Shown here piece by piece: positions 6,789-6,893 of a DNA stretch of 6,893 nucleotides (its first letter is position 1; each line of letters begins with the position of its first letter). A program made the translations under genes and the position numbers. The notes beneath the pieces are model-generated. The model saw only the letters and a list, made by a program, of their open reading frames with translations. It made no database searches and was not told the DNA's origin. Origin of the DNA: an uncultured Clostridia bacterium (GTDB lineage Bacteria > Bacillota > Clostridia > TANB77 > CAG-508); the NCBI GenBank assembly GCA_947625075.1, contig CANQMY010000058.1:1-6893 (forward strand). Reading direction: 5' to 3'.

Positions 6789-6893
6789 TATTTTAATTTA
6801 AAATTTCATTTGCAAAAATATAATTAATTATGAATCATTGTAATATTTTATAAAAAATAGAATATATTTATAAGTATAATAATGTTTTTATTA
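6789..6893. other. Extremely AT-rich non-coding end of the window
   Basis: No gene, RNA or terminator is supported here. A 15-base palindrome ATTTTAATTTAAAAT (6790-6804) abuts the -35 box of the PH-domain promoter, and ATAATTAATTAT (6820-6831) is self-complementary. Both may simply reflect base composition, although such A/T tracts can act as promoter upstream elements. Confidence 0.3.

Noticed and set aside
6820..6831. Self-complementary ATAATTAATTAT as an operator
   Set aside because: Palindromes made only of A and T are expected by chance in DNA this AT-rich, and it is not next to a recognised promoter element.
1..6893. CRISPR array, tRNA, rRNA, insertion sequence or prophage features
   Set aside because: No regularly spaced repeats, no cloverleaf-like GC-rich segments, no transposase or integrase motifs were seen on either strand.

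Overview
The window is very AT-rich (roughly three quarters A+T by eye), and every supported gene lies on the minus strand. The gene set points to a low-GC Bacillota, most likely a clostridium-like anaerobe: single-chain glycyl-tRNA synthetase, diaminopimelate epimerase, an MreB/Mbl cell-shape actin, a bacterial PH-domain protein, and purine-rich AGGAGG-type ribosome binding sites. Species cannot be named from this window.

Read in the direction of transcription (from high to low coordinates), there are three probable units. (1) A PH-domain protein (6340-6729) with its own promoter and a strong ribosome binding site. (2) A unit starting at a good sigma-A-type promoter (6282-6310): a small DUF1294 membrane protein (5936-6242, frameshifted), glyS (4506-5888) and dapF (3639-4496). 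The gaps are short, and the dapF ribosome binding site overlaps the glyS stop codon. (3) A unit starting at a near-consensus promoter (3507-3535): an MreB/Mbl-family protein (2481-3479), a TetR-family regulator (1899-2460, frameshifted) and a long-chain acyl-CoA/acyl-ACP ligase-like AMP-binding enzyme that runs off the left edge (1-1856). The ligase was reconstructed by translating the minus strand; it is open for 618 codons and lacks only its extreme C-terminus.

Unit 2 joins protein synthesis (charging tRNA-Gly) to the meso-diaminopimelate branch that feeds lysine and peptidoglycan. Unit 3 joins the cytoskeletal scaffold of wall elongation to fatty-acid activation, with a TetR regulator that may respond to the ligase's substrate or product; that link is inference.

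The most notable observation is that two small genes, the TetR regulator and the DUF1294 protein, are each broken by what looks like a single extra base. The downstream frame still encodes the rest of the expected protein up to a plausible stop. The DUF1294 break lies in a run of seven A/T; the TetR break does not. The larger genes are intact over about 1,700 codons. Sequencing error, recent mutation and reversible slippage are all possible. I found no RNA genes, CRISPR arrays, insertion sequences or convincing intrinsic terminators, and no clear evidence of a new multi-gene system.
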